DNA of 64,000 nucleotides from Babylonia areolata (lineage: Eukaryota > Mollusca > Gastropoda > Neogastropoda > Buccinidae), in NCBI RefSeq assembly GCF_041734735.1, contig NC_134897.1, forward strand, positions 1,305,201-1,369,200. The letters are read 5' to 3'. Every line of letters starts with the position of its first letter. The first letter of the stretch is position 1. Shown in pieces: positions 59,930 to 64,000 of the stretch. The position numbers and the translations under genes are program-made. Below the pieces are notes generated by a model. The model was not told the DNA's origin. It did not search any database and saw nothing but the letters and a program-made list of their open reading frames with translations.

Positions 59930-60600
59930 TCCAACTTCAGTCTTAACGCAGAGATAATGGCGTGCAATCTTAAAACAAAAACCGTTCAAACTCATGGGAT
60001 CATAGTAACTAAGATGCCAAAACAAACGAAAATACAAAGGGTGAAACTATTTCAATGGAATTGTAGATCTCTAGCAACAAATCTACCGTACTTTAAACGT
60101 CATCTTGCCTCTCAACAGTATGAAGTCTTGAACTCATTTCTGAGCACGTAACCATGACTGACAGTGAAGACATGTTATTTTCTCCCCTTTTTCAATAAAG
60201 TGCACAATATTCACACCAGCTTGGACCAAACGCCTTTCCAACCTGTTCATCCTGATCCTTAGTTCAATGGCAATCCTCTCCATTTCATCAATCCCTTGAC
60301 TGAAACAGAAGTCCATGAAATCCTGAAAGAACTGACAATAAAATCCTGTGTGTTCGATCCTGTCTCTTCCCAGTGTGTCTCACAGCTTCTCCCCACAATC
60401 ACCAATACTGTCAACTCATCCCTTCTCACTGGAACTTTCCTATCCACTTTCAAACCTGCAATCGTGTCGGCCTCTTCTGAAGAAACCCAACCTTGACTCA
60501 AACATTTTGAAAAAAACTATCGACCAGTTTCTAACATCCCTTTCCTGTCCAAACTCCCTGAAAAAGCTGTCCTGAAGCAGCCCCACAACACCTTTGTTTC
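59930..60600 (+). mobile_element. LINE remnant with large internal deletion
   Basis: Plus strand. The start of an APE-type endonuclease is at about 60045-60135 (KLFQWNCRSLATNLPYFKRH, compare QWNCRGLxxN in many LINEs). After about 100 bp without match, RT finger sequence appears at 60250-60600: LTETEVHEILKELTIKSCVF, SSLLTGTFLSTFKPAIV, then in another frame KNYRPVSNIPFLSKL. Most of the endonuclease and the linker are missing, and the RT is cut off by a (GT)n tract at 60608. Confidence 0.75.
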
Positions 60601-60607
60601 ACCAACG

Positions 60608-60643
60608 TGTGTGTGTGTGCGTGTGCGTGTGCGTGTGTGTGTG
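60608..60643. repeat. (GT)n microsatellite
   Basis: GTGTGTGCGTGTGCGTG run terminating the LINE remnant. Confidence 0.9.
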
Positions 60644-60654
60644 ATGACAATACC

Positions 60655-61245
60655 AAAATACCACAGGGACATGAGAAAACCCACCAAAACACCACTGGGA
60701 TACCACTGGGGACATGGGATAGTCCATCAAAATACTACATGGGACAAGGGAAAGCCCACCAAAACACCACTGGAATACCACTGGGGACATGGGATAGCCC
60801 ATCAAAATACTACATGGGACAAGGGAAAGCCCACCAAAACACTACTGGGATACCACTGAGGACATGGGATAGCCATGAAAATTCCACCTGGGACATGGGA
60901 CAGCCCATCAAAATATCACTTGGGACATGGGACAGCCCATCAAAATGTCACTTGGGACATGGGACAGCCCATCAAAATGTCACTTGGGACATGGGACAGC
61001 CCATCAAAATATCACTTGGGACATGGGACAGCCCATCAAAATATCACTTGGGACATGGGACAGCCCATCAAAATGTCACTTGGGACATGGGACAGCCCAT
61101 CAAAATATCACTTGGGACATGGGACAGCCCATCAAAATATCACTTGGGACATGGGACAGCCCATCAAAATGTCACTTGGGACATGGGACAGCCCATCAAA
61201 ATGTCACTTGGGACATGGGACAGCCCATCAAAAGACCACCAGACA
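60655..61245. repeat. 32-bp minisatellite with longer first units
   Basis: From 60895 on the period is 32 bp, with core CACTTGGGACATGGGACAGC followed by CCATCAAAATAT or CCATCAAAATGT. The first part (60655-60890) has longer, related units (GGGACAAGGGAAAGCCCACC). The plus-strand frames (HQNVTWDMGQPIK) come from the repeat. Confidence 0.93.
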
Positions 61246-62460
61246 CCAGATGGTTTTCATGTGGTAAGCCCATCTGAGATGGGTTTTGGATGGGCTGCCC
61301 ATCACAAACATGCGATTGCCCACTGGGATCCCAGCACAAACCCATGTTGGTCCCACGTGGAAACCCTGTTGCGAATCCTAGTGGGGCCCACCTGTGTTAG
61401 CCCAAGTGGGGCCCATTTGGTAAACCATGTTGGGCCCATGTGGGACCCATTTGGCTCTGCTGTCTGGGTAGGTCGAAGGCCAGACGGTGGGGCAATGTGG
61501 CCAGCTGTCAAGCAGTTATTTTTTCACAGAGATCAACTCTCAGGAATGGCAAAAGCCAGTCATCCACAATTCTTTGACACCGAGGGCTGACAGAGTGTTG
61601 TTGTTGTTTTGTTTTCACGACTTTTTGGCCACTGATCTGTTGACCAATTTTTTTCACGGACACAAACCGGATTTTGAGCAGACACTTGTCAGATCAGTTC
61701 AAACCATGAAGAATGGAACAACGCCAGACGGGGTGCTTTAGGGTCCAAAAAAAAGCTTGGCGGCTCACTCTCTCAGAACATGACGGACTTTTTATCTTGA
61801 CCGAACGCACGAATGTCGTTGCTGGGACAGTCATTCACTTACAGGACAACAAGAGTTCTGGCTCTCATTACAAACTTATTACCCGTTTTATTTTCTTCAA
61901 CTGGTATATATCAGATAATAAGTATGCTGTTCCTAGCTCTTTTTGTCTGTTTGTTAGTTTGTCTGAGAGTCATTCTACGGAAGTAATATATACTTTTTTT
62001 AAAGCATAAAGACCATTCTCTTGATTACAAAATGGCTGAATAGTTATCTAGATTCAAAATAATTAAGACAACAGCCCAAATTTAGAATTCACATTCAGTT
62101 TCCCCCACAAAAACGTTTACTTTCATTATGAATCTCACATAGTTTCTGTGCTAGATTTTGTTTAACCCTTGAATCATTAAATTTCCCTGGCAAGGAGAGA
62201 TAACTTTTTCTTTACAAGATTCTCTGACAGTGAACTGGTTAATTTTATTATTACCGATGTAAAATAACCCCCATGTTCAAAACACTTTTTTTGAATCACC
62301 AACGTTAATACATGATCGATTTTTTTGGCATTATCAAGCAATAGCAAGTATTTATAGAAGTAGGGCTTGGTTTTCTCCTTCCTTTTACCATAAAAATCTG
62401 GAATGGTTCAATATTAAAGCATTAAAAAAATCACCACAGGCACGCACATGCATGCACGCA
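61246..62460. other. Intron 1 sequence, no feature recognised
   Basis: Degenerate relatives of the preceding repeat up to about 61450 (CCCATTTGG, CCCATGTGG), then AT-rich single-copy sequence. Confidence 0.45.
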
Positions 62461-62469
62461 CAGTACGCA

Positions 62470-62480
62470 TGCACACACAC

Positions 62481-62529
<49 letters not shown>

Positions 62530-62720
62530 CTACTTTCACTCAAGCCACATTTCCCATATCCAGCTCAATATACCTCGCCTTCCCTGTAGCCTCCTCAACC
62601 CCCTGTATCCCCCCCCCCCCCCCCCCACCTGCCCCCCATCCCCCAAACCCCAACCCCCCAAATACACAGATACACACACACACTGATGACATACTGACAA
62701 CACAGACAGACAGACAGACA
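62470..62720. repeat. (CA)n, C-run and (CAGA)n tracts
   Basis: CA run at 62473-62527, C-rich tract at 62608-62660, and CAGACAGACAGA at 62704-62722. Confidence 0.93.
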
Positions 62721-62796
62721 GACAAACCAACTATGTCAACAAATACACGCACACCAGCCAACAAACAAGCTAATCAACAGACAAAATGTGTCTTAC

Positions 62797-62957
62797 TTTA
62801 AACAACTGGCAGTAGAGAGTATGTGCCACTTGTCAATGACGCTACCGCCACACCACTGAGACTTCGTGTCGCCAGAAAATCTGTACACCAGTACCAAGTA
62901 TGGTCGTTCGTTGGGTGACAGCGCCGTCCCTCCCACAACTTTCCAGTCCCTCATATC
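62797..62957 (-). CDS. Serine-protease homologue, exon 1 of those present (propeptide junction and residue 57)
   Basis: Acceptor CTTCAG|GAT, phase 0. It encodes DMRDWKVVGGTALSPNERPY, where K|VVGG is the expected activation site, then SQWCGGSVIDKW and HILSTASC. In active enzymes the last motif is LTAAHC, so catalytic His57 is Ser while both cysteines of the 42-58 disulfide remain. Donor TTAAA|GTAAGA is a near-perfect consensus. Family members with a lost triad are known in arthropods and molluscs as serine-protease homologues, acting as cofactors, lectin-like or adhesive proteins. The role of this one is unknown. The exon with start codon and signal peptide should lie upstream of 62957; no convincing candidate is seen up to 64000. 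Confidence 0.9.
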
Positions 62958-63405
62958 CTGAAGTGAAAGGATCAACGCTGAAGTTATCGTTACAGTGTTT
63001 GTTTGTTGCTGTTTTTCCGTTCTGCTTCACGTACTCCTCCCACCTTCACTGTTCATTCCCATGGACACAGACATCGCCAGTTTGCTGGCTAGAGACGTGA
63101 CAATCAACTCCTTCCCTCTCGTCATTTGAGACATCAAGAGGTGTTCACATTACACACGGTCAGACACAGTGAACTCGTGTCAAATGTAAGCTGTGTGGCG
63201 CGTGCATACATTTGCAGATTGTCTTGCCCAAAAGGCTGGATTTTGGTTTGCAGTTTCATTGTTGTAAAATAACCATTCTGTTGACATTTGACGAAGACGG
63301 CGTATATGGTATGCACAAATTGTCACAAAAATTGAAAAACATGTTAAAAAAACGCAACATGATTGACATGCTTTGGAGAAAAAACACCACACCAAGAAAA
63401 ACTTC
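62958..63405. other. Upstream intron, no feature recognised
   Basis: Single-copy sequence between the first visible protease exon and the terminal array. No signal-peptide exon was found on the minus strand. Confidence 0.5.
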
Positions 63406-63409
63406 CCAA

Positions 63410-64000
63410 ACGGGCTATGACAATAAGTCCTATCTATTTGTGGTCAATGTGTTTGCCACAAAACAAAGTGCTTTGACAATAAGTCCTATTTCTGGTCAAT
63501 GTGTTTGCCACAAAACAAAGGGCTATGAGAACAAGTCATATCTATTTCTGGTCAATGTGTTTGCCACAAAACAAAGGGCTATGACAACAAGTCCTATCTA
63601 TTTGTGGTCAATGTGTTTGCCTACAAAACAAAGGGCTATGACAACAAGTCCTATCTATTTGTGGTCAATGTGTTTGCCACAAAACAAAGGGCTATGACAA
63701 CAAGTCCTATCTATTTGTGGTCAATGTGTTTGCCACAAAACAAAGGGCTATGAGAACAAGTCCTACCTACTTGTGGTCAATGTGTTTGCCTACAAAACAA
63801 AGGGCTATGACAACAAGTCCTATCTATTTGTGGTCAATGTGTTTGCCTACAAAACAAAGGGCTATGACAACAAGTCCTATCTATTTGTGGTCAATGTGTT
63901 TGCCACAAAACAAAGGGCTATGACAACAAGTCCTATCTATTTGTGGTCAATGTGTTTGCCTACAAAACAAAGGGCTATGACAACAAGTCCTATCTATTTG
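63410..64000. repeat. 56/57-bp tandem repeat, runs off the window
   Basis: About 10.5 copies with core ACAAGTCCTATCTATTTGTG and GTCAATGTGTTTGCC. 56-bp (GCCACAAAAC) and 57-bp (GCCTACAAAAC) variants are mixed, and the first copies are shortened. The array continues beyond 64000. Confidence 0.95.

Noticed and set aside
41740-62957. Protease gene as a dead pseudogene
   Set aside because: All splice sites, phases and reading frames are intact and a poly(A) signal follows, so loss of the triad is better explained by a non-catalytic homologue.

Overview
The window looks like a repeat-rich invertebrate genome, most likely a gastropod mollusc. The reasons are animal-type genes split by GT-AG introns, two tRNA-derived SINE families of a kind I remember from gastropod genomes, several LINE lineages, a mariner remnant, and very many (CA)n, (GA)n and minisatellite arrays. 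About half of the 64 kb is tandem repeat. No rRNA, functional tRNA, CRISPR or prokaryotic-type operon was seen.

Host genes. Two are supported, both on the minus strand. (1) At 2846-3013 lies the first coding exon (signal peptide plus start of the pro-domain) of a kexin/furin-type proprotein convertase; the rest must lie left of the window. (2) At 41731-62957 lies a five-exon chymotrypsin-fold gene. All splice phases agree, the stop codon is followed by AATAAA, and all three catalytic-triad residues are replaced (His57 to Ser, Asp102 to Asn, Ser195 to Gly). It is therefore a serine-protease homologue without protease chemistry. Its signal-peptide exon is not in the window.

Layout. 1-2840: simple repeats, a decayed LINE and a truncated SINE inside the convertase intron. 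3325-7435: three minisatellites (28, 43 and 28/29 bp). 7988-28660: a 20.7-kb satellite of 36-bp monomers with kilobase-scale internal duplications and a corrupted-looking stretch at 19430-20440. 28690-30990: a 5'-truncated LINE. 31150-31932: an 18-bp minisatellite. 32140-33160: a broken mariner. 34805-36740: a broken LINE with a C-terminal zinc-binding motif. 37190-40505: 26-29-bp and 43-bp arrays. 41731-62957: the protease homologue, whose introns hold most of the remaining elements.

Those introns contain a 5-kb transposon-like element (42121-47077) with imperfect terminal inverted repeats of roughly 0.8-1 kb and the remains of an orphan nuclease-like protein; a complete SINE; 72-bp and 34-bp arrays; another SINE whose 3' tail has grown into an AATAC/AGTAC array; a full-length LINE with an intact 1116-codon ORF inserted in that array; a 20-22-bp array; LINE pieces; and a 32-bp array. 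A 56/57-bp array runs off the right edge.

The genes do not form a pathway. The most distinctive items are the triad-less protease homologue, the long-TIR element with its orphan protein, and the satellite block.
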